From: Acetivibrio alkalicellulosi
GTDB taxonomy: Bacteria > Bacillota > Clostridia > Acetivibrionales > Acetivibrionaceae
Direction of reading: 5' to 3'
Assembly (NCBI GenBank): GCA_008125075.1
Contig: VLTH01000002.1
Span: 2,444,552 to 2,508,551, forward strand
DNA: 64,000 nt
Part shown: positions 52,212-60,809 of the stretch, piece by piece
How the letters are laid out: the number at the start of each line of letters is the position of its first letter
Position numbering within the stretch: the stretch's first letter is position 1
The notes under the pieces: generated by a model
The model's input: the letters and a program-made list of their open reading frames with translations, nothing else
Databases searched by the model: none
What the model was told of the DNA's origin: nothing
Made by a program: the position numbers and the translations under genes

Positions 52212-53888
52212 TTATTTATAAAATGAACTTCCTCCCAAAAACTCCCTTATTATAGAATTCATCGGTATCTCTTTGGGATCTATTGTAACAAAATTTCTCA
52301 AAAACTCTATAAGCCTTCTAGCTTCTGAGTATTCAGGTTGTGAACAATCAACATCTGCTAATAATGGCTCTGCAAGTGTTTTTAATACACCTAGCTCATA
52401 TATTAATGAAGAGTTAAACATTATATCGCTTTCCTCCTGAAATGGAAAAATGTTTTTCTCCTCACCTCTTCTTACAGAAGGCCATCTTTTCATTGTATTT
52501 ATAGCACTACATCCTCTAAATTGAAAATCCCTTACTATCCTTCTTATAATCCTTGTATCTGTAGTTGGTATTCTATTGTGATCGTCTATATTCATGGAAG
52601 TTAATGCACTTACATACACTTTAAATTTACTATCTTTTGGTATAGACCATGTTAATTTATTATTAAGACCATGTATACCTTCAATTACAAGAAGCTGATC
52701 TTCATCTATTTTTAGTTTTCTGGTTTTATTCTCCTCCCTGCACCCGTTAGGAAAATTAAATATGGGTATTTCAACTTCTTCACCTTCTATAAGCCGAGCT
52801 AGATGCTCATTAAACAATTTTATATCGATGGCCTCTAAAGCTTCAAAATCATAATCACCAGTTTCATCTTTTGGAGTATGTTCCCTATTAACAAAATAAT
52901 CATCTAAAGACACTGTAACAGGCCTTAGTCCATTTACTCTAAGTTGTATGGAGAGCCTATGGGCAAAAGTAGTCTTTCCTGAAGATGATGGCCCAGCAAT
53001 TAACACCACTTTTTTCTTGTGCTTGTTAAAAGCTATCATATCTGCTATTTGTGCAATTTTCTTTTCCTGTAGTGCTTCTGCAATTCTTATCAGTTCATTT
53101 ATGCAACCATTCTTAACGATATCATTTAATGCTCCAACATTAGCAACTCCAAGTATGCGTACCCAGTTTTTATATTCTTTAAAAATGCTAAACAACTTCT
53201 TTTGTTCTTTAAATTTAGGTATTTCTTCAGGTTTTGAATTATCAGGAAACATCATTATCACCCCTGAGTAATAATGCTTTAACTCAAAATACTTCAAATA
53301 CCCAGTATCAGGAACCATATATCCATAAAAATAATCTTCAAAACCATCACAATCATATATAGTTACATAGGGCTTAGTCCTGTGCTCTATGGCGTGGTAC
53401 CTATCCATCCTGCCGATTTTTCTAAACATCTCTTTGGCATCATCTAAAGACATTATCTTTTTTATAAATGGAATTTTTAAATCTACAAGTTCTCTCATTC
53501 TATCATTAATCTTTTCTACTTCTTCTTGTGTAAGTTCAGTTTCTCCATTTATCTCACAATAAATGCCTTTACTTATAGAATGAGATATAACAACTTTTCT
53601 GTCAGGAAAAATATCGTTTACAGCCTTTATTAGTATAAAACTTAAACTCCTTCTGTATATCCTTTTCCCATCTCCATTTGTCAAATCAATAAATTCTACA
53701 CTGCAACTATCATATAAATGATAGCTCAATTCTTTAATATCATTATTTACTTTTGCCGCAACTATAGCTGATTTAAAGTCCTTATCATAATCTTTACTTA
53801 GTTCTAGAAGAGAAATTCCTTCAAAAACCTCTCTCTCACTATTATCCGGAAAAGTTACTTTAATTAAATTCATATTTTTTTCTTCCAT
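52212..53888 (-). CDS. TGS-domain nucleoside (uridine-type) kinase
   Basis: A 558-residue cytoplasmic protein. An N-terminal TGS/ThrRS-like part (residues 1-220; IKVTFPDNSEREVFEGISLLELSKDY and HAIEHRTKPYVTIYDC) precedes a uridine kinase/phosphoribulokinase domain with Walker A AGPSSSGKTTFAHRL, VSLDDYFVNREHTPKDETGDYDFE and LVIEGIHGLN. Members of this bacterial architecture are annotated as nucleoside kinases; substrate not proven. Start at 53888 (MEEKNMNL) is spaced well from AAGGGG; the ATG at 53894 is closer. Confidence 0.88.
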   Translation of the reverse strand: MEEKNMNLIKVTFPDNSEREVFEGISLLELSKDYDKDFKSAIVAAKVNNDIKELSYHLYDSCSVEFIDLTNGDGKRIYRRSLSFILIKAVNDIFPDRKVVISHSISKGIYCEINGETELTQEEVEKINDRMRELVDLKIPFIKKIMSLDDAKEMFRKIGRMDRYHAIEHRTKPYVTIYDCDGFEDYFYGYMVPDTGYLKYFELKHYYSGVIMMFPDNSKPEEIPKFKEQKKLFSIFKEYKNWVRILGVANVGALNDIVKNGCINELIRIAEALQEKKIAQIADMIAFNKHKKKVVLIAGPSSSGKTTFAHRLSIQLRVNGLRPVTVSLDDYFVNREHTPKDETGDYDFEALEAIDIKLFNEHLARLIEGEEVEIPIFNFPNGCREENKTRKLKIDEDQLLVIEGIHGLNNKLTWSIPKDSKFKVYVSALTSMNIDDHNRIPTTDTRIIRRIVRDFQFRGCSAINTMKRWPSVRRGEEKNIFPFQEESDIMFNSSLIYELGVLKTLAEPLLADVDCSQPEYSEARRLIEFLRNFVTIDPKEIPMNSIIREFLGGSSFYK

Positions 53889-54058
53889 AAACATTAACCC
53901 CTTAACGTATAAATTATTGTATTTCTATGGAATAATCAATATATACTACAGCAAACCGCAAAAACTTTAAAAGTCATCAGTATAAACCTTTAGTTAAAAT
54001 ACGATATTCTATATATATAATAAAAAATCCTCTTTTATAATAATAAATATTAGTTCGT

Positions 54059-54093
54059 AGGTAAATGAAATAAATGTTAAGAAAAATATGTAC
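54059..54093. repeat. Possible family B relic
   Basis: AAATGTTAAGAAAAATATGT resembles a family B left end and is bordered by AGGT and ACCC. Too short to be sure. Confidence 0.3.
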
Positions 54094-54111
54094 CCTAGTT
54101 TGTATAATGAA

Positions 54112-54139
54112 TTGACAGGATAATAGTCAATAATATAAA
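54112..54139 (+). promoter_or_regulatory. prfC promoter
   Basis: TTGACA (54112-54117) and TATAAA (54134-54139) with a 16-base spacer, about 50 bases before prfC. Confidence 0.65.
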
Positions 54140-54188
54140 ATAAAACCTGTTTGAAACTTTAAAATATATTGTAGTATGAGGTAAAAAG

Positions 54189-55793
54189 ATGAATATAAAA
54201 GATGTTATATCAAAAGAAGTAGAAAGACGAAAAACATTTGCCATTATATCCCACCCTGACGCCGGTAAAACAACCCTTACTGAAAAACTGCTGCTTTATG
54301 GAGGAGCAATAAGACTTGCAGGCTCAGTAAAATCTAGAAAAACAAATAAATATGCAGTTTCTGACTGGATGGAAATCGAAAAACAGAGAGGCATCTCAGT
54401 TACATCTAGTGTTATGCAGTTTGAGTATAACAACCACTGTATAAATATACTTGATACTCCAGGCCATCAGGACTTTAGTGAAGACACTTACAGAACACTT
54501 ATGGCAGCAGATAGTGCCGTAATGCTTATTGATGGAGCTAAAGGTGTTGAAGCACAAACAATAAAGCTTTTTCATGTGTGTAAAATGAGAGGCATCCCAA
54601 TTTTCACCTTTGTAAACAAGATGGATAGGGCAAGTAAAGATCCCTTTGAACTTATGGAAGAAATAGAACATGTCCTTGGCATACGTTCATATCCTATGAA
54701 CTGGCCTATAGGAACAGATGGAGATTTCAAAGGAGTCTATAATAGACAATTAGCACAAATCGAGTTGTTCGCAGGAGGCTCCCATGGTCAAAGTACAGTA
54801 TCTTCAACAAAAGGAAATGTAGATGATAAAGTATTTTTAGACCTTTTAGGAGAACACTACTATAATAAGCTATGTGAAGAAATTGAGCTACTTGACATGG
54901 CCGGGGATCAATTCCATAAGAAAAAACTCTTATCTGGCGAACTTACACCTATATTTTTTGGCAGTGCAATGACAAACTTTGGTGTCCAACCTTTTTTAGA
55001 AGATTTTTTACAACTAGCTCCAAAGCCATCCATAAAAAGCTCTTCTGAAGGAGAGGTAGACCCAGAGAGTGACAGGTTTACAGGTTTTGTATTTAAAATA
55101 CAGGCAAATATGAACCCTGCCCACAGAGATAGGCTAGCATTTATTAGAATTTGCTCTGGACGTTTTTCAAAAGGTCTTTCTGTCTTTCACGTACGGGAAG
55201 GCAAAGAAATCAAACTTTCCCAGCCACAGCAGTTTATGGCACAAGACCGTGTAATTGTAGAGGAGGCATATGCAGGAGATATTATAGGCGTCTTTGATCC
55301 GGGTATTTTTAATATTGGAGACACCTTGAGTGAAAGAAACAACAAATTAAAATTTGATGGAATACCCATCTTTCCTGCAGAACACTTTGCCAGGATAACT
55401 TCTTCTGATACAATGAAGCGAAAACAGTTTGTAAAAGGCATAAATCAACTTTCAGAAGAAGGCGCAATACAGGTCTTTAAACAAATTGACATAGGAATTG
55501 AAGCCTTAATCGTGGGTACTGTTGGAGCACTCCAATTCGAAGTATTAGAATATCGACTTAAAAATGAATACGGTGTTGATTTGCGTATTCAACACCTTCC
55601 CTATAAACATGCTCGCTGGATTTCAGACAATAGTATTGATCCAAGACAGCTTACTCTAACAAGTTCAACTGTGATAGTGCAAGACGAAGATGACAGATAT
55701 GTTCTTTTGTTTGAAAACGATTGGGCAATTAATTGGGCACAAGAAAGAAATAATTCACTTGAATTATTAGATATTGCAAAAAAAGACATGTAA
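54189..55793 (+). CDS. prfC: Peptide chain release factor 3
   Basis: GTPase that recycles RF1/RF2 after stop-codon termination. The 534 residues contain the G1 motif SHPDAGKTTLTE (about 20-31), the switch QRGISVTSSVMQFEY, DTPGHQDFSEDTYRTLMAADSAVMLIDGAKGVE and G4 FVNKMDR, then the EF-Tu-like domain 2 and the RF3 C-domain. SHPDAGKTT distinguishes RF3 from EF-G (AHIDAGKTT). The ribosome site GAGGTAAAA is modest. Monocistronic with its own promoter and terminator. Confidence 0.96.
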   Translation: MNIKDVISKEVERRKTFAIISHPDAGKTTLTEKLLLYGGAIRLAGSVKSRKTNKYAVSDWMEIEKQRGISVTSSVMQFEYNNHCINILDTPGHQDFSEDTYRTLMAADSAVMLIDGAKGVEAQTIKLFHVCKMRGIPIFTFVNKMDRASKDPFELMEEIEHVLGIRSYPMNWPIGTDGDFKGVYNRQLAQIELFAGGSHGQSTVSSTKGNVDDKVFLDLLGEHYYNKLCEEIELLDMAGDQFHKKKLLSGELTPIFFGSAMTNFGVQPFLEDFLQLAPKPSIKSSSEGEVDPESDRFTGFVFKIQANMNPAHRDRLAFIRICSGRFSKGLSVFHVREGKEIKLSQPQQFMAQDRVIVEEAYAGDIIGVFDPGIFNIGDTLSERNNKLKFDGIPIFPAEHFARITSSDTMKRKQFVKGINQLSEEGAIQVFKQIDIGIEALIVGTVGALQFEVLEYRLKNEYGVDLRIQHLPYKHARWISDNSIDPRQLTLTSSTVIVQDEDDRYVLLFENDWAINWAQERNNSLELLDIAKKDM

Positions 55794-55801
55794 TAGATTT
55801 A

Positions 55802-55832
55802 GGGGGCCTTTAGAGCCCCTTGTCTTTTTATT
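55802..55832 (+). terminator. prfC terminator
   Basis: GGGGGC and GCCCCTT pair over a short loop and are followed by a T-rich run (TGTCTTTTTATTT). Confidence 0.8.
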
Positions 55833-55861
55833 TCCAAAGGGACTATCTTGTCCAAGCTCCC

Positions 55862-55965
55862 TTAGGAATGCCTTAGAAATAACTTCATATTCTCAAGTAC
55901 AAAATCCCGATGTTTTTACGGGTTTTGGACGATGAGAATTGGATGTTATTTCTTAGCCATTACTT
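55862..55965. repeat. Family D palindromic repeat, copy D1
   Basis: A roughly 104-bp unit with ends AATGCCTTAGAAATAAC and TTATTTCTTAGCCATTA, inverted to each other, and a central ATCCCGATGTTTTTACGGGTT small hairpin-like motif. The second copy is at 58195-58294. Confidence 0.75.
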
Positions 55966-55969
55966 AAAA

Positions 55970-56020
55970 CCTAGGAACGCTGAAAATATAGCTTCCATTA
56001 CTATTTCACTACATTCCTTA
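55970..56020. repeat. Family A repeat, partial copy A6
   Basis: CCTAGGAACGCTGAAAATAT, then CTTCCATTACTATTTCACTA, then the core breaks off at the ferredoxin stop codon (56018). It abuts copy D1, so two repeat families lie head to tail. Confidence 0.65.
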
Positions 56021-56287
56021 ATCAATTACTATTTTCCCATCACCTTCTAATATTGCTTCACAAGCAAGCCTATAGCCTTTCTTTATCTTTTTGTCTCCTA
56101 ATGTATTGATTTCAGCTTTCGTTGGTTCAGAAACCTTTCCATCAACAACCTTTACTATGCACTTTCCACATTTCCCCTTACCGTCACAAGGAGATTTAAT
56201 TTTTATTTTATTTTTTTGGGCGATATCTAAAATAGTTTTTTTCTTTTTTATTTCTACTTCCTGAATAAATTTAACTTTACCAGACAC
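56018..56287 (-). CDS. [2Fe-2S] ferredoxin, plant/adrenodoxin-type fold
   Basis: An 89-residue soluble ferredoxin. Cluster ligands are in SPCDGKGKCGKCIV (C-x5-C-x2-C) with the fourth Cys in RLACEA, as in N-terminal domains of reductive activases of corrinoid proteins and stand-alone ferredoxins. Here the rest of such an activase is absent, so it is probably free. GTG start at 56287 with GGAG 9 bases upstream. The stop codon is supplied at the edge of a family A repeat, so its 3' end may have been reshaped by insertion. Confidence 0.87.
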   Translation of the reverse strand: MSGKVKFIQEVEIKKKKTILDIAQKNKIKIKSPCDGKGKCGKCIVKVVDGKVSEPTKAEINTLGDKKIKKGYRLACEAILEGDGKIVID

Positions 56288-56611
56288 AATTTAGCACTCC
56301 TTTAGCTTTTATCTTTAGAAATATATTCACTTTTTTATATATACCACATTAGCTTTATTTATATCGACAAAACAAATGATAATATTAAAAAAAGATGTAA
56401 ATAATCATAATTAAGCAAATTGCAAGAAATCAAATTAAAGAAAACAGTAGTAAGCACTCTACGTACATCAAAGATAGATATAATATAGATTATAAAAAAG
56501 TTTATTTTTCTGCAAACTCTCAAAAAAAACAAATAATTAATTAAATATATTAATATGTTTTTAGTTGCATTTATAGGTTTTTTTGTATAGTTAGGTTTAG
56601 TAGTTTTTTCT
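56288..56611. other. Intergenic region with duplicated promoter-like block
   Basis: Contains the 114-bp segment at 56321-56434 that recurs upstream of gerAB. Downstream of it, plus-strand sequence runs AT-rich into the end of the subtilase gene, with no open frame. Confidence 0.5.
56321..56434 (+). repeat. Copy F1 of a gerAB upstream-type sequence
   Basis: Matches 60653-60769 at about four of five positions, including the exact block AAAAAAGATGTAAATAATCA. The other copy ends 40 bases before gerAB; this one is followed by no gene on the same strand and may be an orphaned control region. Confidence 0.7.
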
Positions 56612-58099
56612 TTATAACCTGTCTATTATCCCCAATATATATCTTTTTAATATCACATAGTCTGTTGAATCAATTTTTCCATCTCCATTAATATCAGCAG
56701 CCTTTTTACTATCATAAGAAAGCTCTGTTATTATGTTAAGTATGTATCTTCTCATTAAAACTAAATCCAAAGAATTAACAACATTATCTTGATTCAAATC
56801 ACCAAGGGTAAAAGAGTTATGTGAATTTTTCTTTAATTCAATTGCTTTTGTCAAAACAGAATGAGCATCAACAATACCATATCCATAATAAGTTTTAGCT
56901 CCTGCCTCTTGAGTATTTTCAATTAATATTGATTTTATCTCATCTACAGTTAGTTCTTCATTAACAGTTTTCATTAAACCAATAACACCTGAAATATGTG
57001 AAGCTGCAAATGATGTCCCTGAGTCAAATGAATATTTATTATCAATATCAGTACTGTATATTGATACACCTGGTGCCATAACATCTAAAGACTCACCATA
57101 ATTTGAAAATTCGGCACGTATCCTATTATAATCAACAGCACCAACAGAAATAACAGTACTGTGATTTGCAGGATAAGTAATAGTTGCATCTCCTGAATTT
57201 CCTATAGCAGCAACTATGACAGTTCCGTTTAAGTATGCTGTTTTACACACTTCTTCCATTCCTTGAGAGTATCTTGTTCCTCCAAAAGATATATTTATTA
57301 TATCTATATTTTGTTCTAAAGCATATATTATACCTTGCTGAACTGAAAACAAAGTTCCCCTACCATATTTATCTAATACTTTTACGGGAATAAGAGTGGC
57401 ATTATTCATAACACCTGAGACTTCTCCATAGCTTGCTATTATTCCAGCAACCCTTGTCCCATGTCCATGCTCATCCATTACTGTATCATCAATAACACTC
57501 ATTCTAAATTCACTATCTACAAAATCATTTAAACTTTGATGGTTATAATCTATACCAGTATCCAATACAGCAATTCTAACCTTTTTATCCCCAGTAGTTA
57601 TCTTCCAAGCATCTGGCAAATTTATCATACTATAGTTCCATGTTTGATTATCATTAATACTTGGAATAGAGCTTTCATTAATTGAGTATACATAATTTGG
57701 TTCAACATATTTAACTTTATATCCATTTTCAGAAAGAACTCTATTTACTTCCTCTATAGCTTTTGAGGCTGATGAATAGTTTTGTGAGTAATCTATCAAT
57801 GTTATATTTCCTAAGCTTTTAATTACCTCCCTATTTTCAATAAAGCTTTGAACTCCATAAATACTTATTTTCTCATCAAAATCATTTAAGGAGTCAATTA
57901 CTTTAAATCCATAGGTTTCTAGTAAGTGTTTCTTGCTTGATATAGTATATAATCTTAGTACATTATAATCATAATCTTCATCTACTGCTACTACAATTTG
58001 TCCTTCTATGTAATCTATTTCAGTTTCTTTCGCTAACGAGGGTGAAACAATAAAAATAAAAAAAATACATAAAGCTAATGAAAATATTCTAGTTTTCAT
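56612..58099 (-). CDS. Secreted subtilisin-like serine protease with C-terminal dockerin
   Basis: A 495-residue exported protease. Signal peptide (1-23), an inhibitor_I9-like propeptide (about 24-145; IEGQIVVAVDEDY...VKYVEPNYVYSI), then the S8 catalytic domain with Asp in VLDTGIDYNHQ, His in DEHGHGTRVAGI and Ser in GTSFAASHISGV, and a type I dockerin at the end (DLNQDNVVNSLDLVLMRRYI, DINGDGKIDSTDYVILKRYI). The dockerin is very similar to that in the RCC1 protein, so both may dock on the same cohesin. Expected at the cell surface or in an extracellular complex. AGAGGAG precedes the ATG. Confidence 0.94.
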   Translation of the reverse strand: MKTRIFSLALCIFFIFIVSPSLAKETEIDYIEGQIVVAVDEDYDYNVLRLYTISSKKHLLETYGFKVIDSLNDFDEKISIYGVQSFIENREVIKSLGNITLIDYSQNYSSASKAIEEVNRVLSENGYKVKYVEPNYVYSINESSIPSINDNQTWNYSMINLPDAWKITTGDKKVRIAVLDTGIDYNHQSLNDFVDSEFRMSVIDDTVMDEHGHGTRVAGIIASYGEVSGVMNNATLIPVKVLDKYGRGTLFSVQQGIIYALEQNIDIINISFGGTRYSQGMEEVCKTAYLNGTVIVAAIGNSGDATITYPANHSTVISVGAVDYNRIRAEFSNYGESLDVMAPGVSIYSTDIDNKYSFDSGTSFAASHISGVIGLMKTVNEELTVDEIKSILIENTQEAGAKTYYGYGIVDAHSVLTKAIELKKNSHNSFTLGDLNQDNVVNSLDLVLMRRYILNIITELSYDSKKAADINGDGKIDSTDYVILKRYILGIIDRL

Positions 58100-58431
58100 A
58101 GATACTCCTCTTATAAAAGTAAAGTTTTTAATAACTTTTATTTTAATATTTAATATATGCTATTTCTTAATATAATAACCAAATATAATTATATAAGGAA
58201 TGGCTTAGAAGTAACTTTGTATTCTCAAGGACATACTCCCGATTATTTAACGGGTTTTGGATGATAAGAATCGAATGTTATTTCTAAGCCATCACTAATA
58301 ATTTCCAATGTCTTGTTGCTCAATTATATTTTCTCTTCATATTGACTCTTTACCTATTCCCATTTCGCCAGTAAAAACAATTCAAGTAATAAATGAAGCC
58401 CTACTTCTTATTGTTTTTAGTAATAAATTTA
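58100..58431. other. Intergenic region with family D repeat
   Basis: Contains copy D2 (58195-58294). The remainder is AT-rich; no promoter for the subtilase can be singled out. Confidence 0.5.
58195..58294. repeat. Family D palindromic repeat, copy D2
   Basis: ATGGCTTAGAAGTAACTT and ATGTTATTTCTAAGCCAT form 18-bp terminal inverted repeats with two mismatches. The centre CCCGATTATTTAACGGGTTT matches D1. Confidence 0.78.
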
Positions 58432-58947
58432 TTACTCATTAAAATTTAATACTATTTGCTCTCTATAATCAAATTCTATAGTATTCCATTCAGCCAGTGA
58501 CATTATCTCTTTTTTTATTGCCTCAGAAAAAGGATATGCATAACATATATCCTCATGAGAAACAGTACCAACAAACAACTTGTTTCCTATAAAAAAGCAT
58601 AAGTCTTCTGGTGTTTTTTTTATATTTCCAAATTCATTTCCTTTACGTTCTCTTAAATATATATTATCAAAATGACTTTGAATAATAGTTTGAGCCTTTT
58701 TATCTGCCTTAAATAAAAAAACCTTCTTCTCGTGTCCTTTTGGTACATAGTAGCAAAACCAATGTTGAGTTTCTATAGTTTTAATATAAAACTGTGATAA
58801 TCCCTCTAAAAATTTTATATATTCTTCTGACTGGGCATAATCTTTTATCGGACTCTCTGTAAGACTAAAGTATGTAGAGTATTTAAAGCATATATCTAAC
58901 ATAGCCATAAAACTTTTTTTTTCAATATTTTCTTTTAATTTTAGCAT
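58432..58947 (-). CDS. Hypothetical cytoplasmic protein, 171 aa
   Basis: No signal peptide or membrane segment. Aromatic-rich (HWFCYYVPKGHEKKVF, YFSLTESPIKDYAQ) with a CFFIGNKLFVGTVSHEDICYAYP segment. AAAGGAAAT precedes the ATG. I recognise no family. It lies next to the secreted protein at 59185-60297 on the same strand (237 bases apart); an immunity-type role would fit if that protein is a toxin, but nothing in the sequence proves it. Confidence 0.6.
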   Translation of the reverse strand: MLKLKENIEKKSFMAMLDICFKYSTYFSLTESPIKDYAQSEEYIKFLEGLSQFYIKTIETQHWFCYYVPKGHEKKVFLFKADKKAQTIIQSHFDNIYLRERKGNEFGNIKKTPEDLCFFIGNKLFVGTVSHEDICYAYPFSEAIKKEIMSLAEWNTIEFDYREQIVLNFNE

Positions 58948-59184
58948 TTATTATTATTTCCTTTCTTAAAATATATTTTTACTCTTCTATTTATTTCCTT
59001 ACAATTACAAGTTTCAGATAAATGTAAACTATGTTATATAAAATTTATTATTTGCTCTTTTCAATTACCTTCTATTAAAAAAGATACTAATTACATAGCC
59101 GTAGGCTAATTTATTAATTTTCATGCAACTGCCTACAATGAAATATTTCCCATTATAAGCAATTGCATTAATTTATATTCTACA
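58948..59184. other. Spacer between two unknown genes
   Basis: 237 AT-rich bases; no strong hairpin. TTGCATTAATT and repeated CAATTGCATT-like fragments near 59160 only. Confidence 0.35.
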
Positions 59185-60297
59185 TCACCATATATACCAG
59201 CAATGTGCATCTCTAACTTGAGAACTATGATAATGATACCAATATCCGCTGCCTGCTCCATGGATTTCTGGTCCTATAAGATAACCACCTAAACCACTGC
59301 ACAAGCCTCGAGCTAATGAATCACTTAAAGCAAAAACACCAACTGTCTTACTATTTAATCTCATAATTGCAAGAGCAATACTTCTATCAATAGCTATAGG
59401 AGCTACATAAATATTGCCGTCAAATCCAAGCATAGCCGGATAATACGGAATTCTTTTTCTTTTCATTTCATTTGCAGCATCTTGTGCTTTATCTGTGCAT
59501 TGATAATTAACATTCCCAACAGTTATTGTTCTACCTGATACAGTGACTCTAGGGATTGCTTCTGCTTCTGCCTCTTTAAATATGTTAGTTATTGTACTAA
59601 CTGCGGCTCTTGTTTTACTAACTAGATAATCTGTAATAGCTTTTACATGTGGCGAAACTCTATCCCAATTAAGAGCAAGAACTGTTGCAAGAGCTACTAC
59701 TGCCGCTGCTGCTATAACTTGTCCCACTGTAGGTATTCCAAAACTCGGAAGAGCAACAATAAATGCATTTAGTGCATATAAAACTGCACTAGGTAGACCA
59801 AGTCTTGCTAAATCAGTATATACATTATAAGCTACAAAATCATATTCCATTACTTCATAATCTGGATCAACATATTGTTTATGATAATTCATCATTTGAA
59901 TATCTCCAGATATTTCCATATTGCTTATGAAAAGACTTTTTTGCTCTGGTGTAAAGCTTTCATAAACTTCTTTCATCAACTGTCCAACTTCCTCATCACT
60001 AAGCTGTTTATATATTTCTGTTGTAGATCTTTTTGTAGTATAATTAATTTTGTCAATCACTATAGTTTCAAGTTCATTTCTCTGGTAATTATAAAGATAA
60101 ATGGTTCTTAAGTTTTCTGTTTCAACTTCCATATTTCTAAAGTATGGAGTATCTTCATAAATTGTTACCTTTGGATATGTAACTTCTTGCATTGCTGAGT
60201 GTGAAAACTTCCCTACAGTTATTACAGGATTGAATATAAATGTAAATAACAGAGAAAAGCAAGCTAAAAATATTGCTAAGTTTTTTTTGTTCATCAT
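59185..60297 (-). CDS. Secreted protein with toxin-like C-terminal domain
   Basis: A 370-residue protein with signal peptide (about 1-28), a soluble region (30-160), a hydrophobic segment (about 168-212, GLPSAVLYALNAFIVALP and VIAAAAVVALATVLALNW) and a C-terminal domain ending GGYLIGPEIHGAGSGYWYHY followed by H-x10-HCWYIW. The last 110 residues recall, from memory, the GPEI-x-GxGxYHYH-x-HxWYG module that ends several Gram-positive polymorphic or SAR2788-type putative toxins. Two Cys (near 262 and 337) could pair. AGGAG precedes two ATGs (MMNKK). Its promoter has a TA-repeat spacer. A surface or secreted effector is possible; function unproven. Confidence 0.6.
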   Translation of the reverse strand: MMNKKNLAIFLACFSLLFTFIFNPVITVGKFSHSAMQEVTYPKVTIYEDTPYFRNMEVETENLRTIYLYNYQRNELETIVIDKINYTTKRSTTEIYKQLSDEEVGQLMKEVYESFTPEQKSLFISNMEISGDIQMMNYHKQYVDPDYEVMEYDFVAYNVYTDLARLGLPSAVLYALNAFIVALPSFGIPTVGQVIAAAAVVALATVLALNWDRVSPHVKAITDYLVSKTRAAVSTITNIFKEAEAEAIPRVTVSGRTITVGNVNYQCTDKAQDAANEMKRKRIPYYPAMLGFDGNIYVAPIAIDRSIALAIMRLNSKTVGVFALSDSLARGLCSGLGGYLIGPEIHGAGSGYWYHYHSSQVRDAHCWYIW

Positions 60298-60403
60298 TTA
60301 ATCTCCTCTTATTTGTTTTTTGTATTTGTTTTACTAGCTACCTTAATTCAAAAAGATATATCTGTTTTTTTAACAACCAACTAATTAGTTAATTACCATA
60401 AAT

Positions 60404-60433
60404 ATTATATATATATATATATAATATCGTCAA
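60404..60433 (-). promoter_or_regulatory. Promoter with TA-repeat spacer for the secreted protein gene
   Basis: On the minus strand TTGACG (60433-60428) and TATAAT (60409-60404) are 18 bases apart; a TA run of nine units (60406-60423) fills most of the spacer and runs into the -10 box. The leader would be about 100 bases. Confidence 0.65.
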
Positions 60434-60652
60434 TAGTTTCTTTAATCATTTAATAATAAACAAAGGAGGAGCAAAATTCCCTTAATTGCAAAATCCTGAT
60501 TTTTTATTTCAATAAGAAAAATTTATAGATTTCTCAAAAAACCACCACTTCAATGCAATTATTTTATTACTTAATTAAAAAAGAATATCTCAGAATAAAA
60601 CAGAAATGCATATAGAAAGTATCTGAAATTTTTCTGCATTTATTTTTATTTA

Positions 60653-60769
60653 TATATATTATCACTTTGTTATATATACCACTTAAGATTAATTTGTATC
60701 GAAAAAACACAGGATAATATTTAAAAAAGATGTAAATAATCATAATTGGGCAAATTGTAAAAATTCAAA
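60653..60769 (+). repeat. Copy F2 upstream of gerAB
   Basis: 117 bases matching 56321-56434. It ends 40 bases before the gerAB start and presumably contains that operon's sporulation-specific promoter, which I cannot define by eye. Confidence 0.65.
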
Positions 60770-60809
60770 GTACTAGAGTCGAAGGTAATTTAACCAAGAG
60801 GTAGGTATA

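Larger units (their letters stand above)
60298..60809. other. Divergent regulatory region of the secreted gene and gerAB
   Basis: Holds the TA-spacer promoter (60404-60433, minus) and the duplicated block F2 (60653-60769) before gerAB. In between (60440-60640) is AT-rich DNA with an isolated AAAGGAGGAG (60466-60475) that is not followed by a convincing frame. Confidence 0.5.

Noticed and set aside
60466-60500. Strong AAAGGAGGAG as start of a small gene
   Set aside because: No ATG, GTG or TTG with a sustained open frame follows at usable distance; a TTG about 17 bases on leads only to a short frame.
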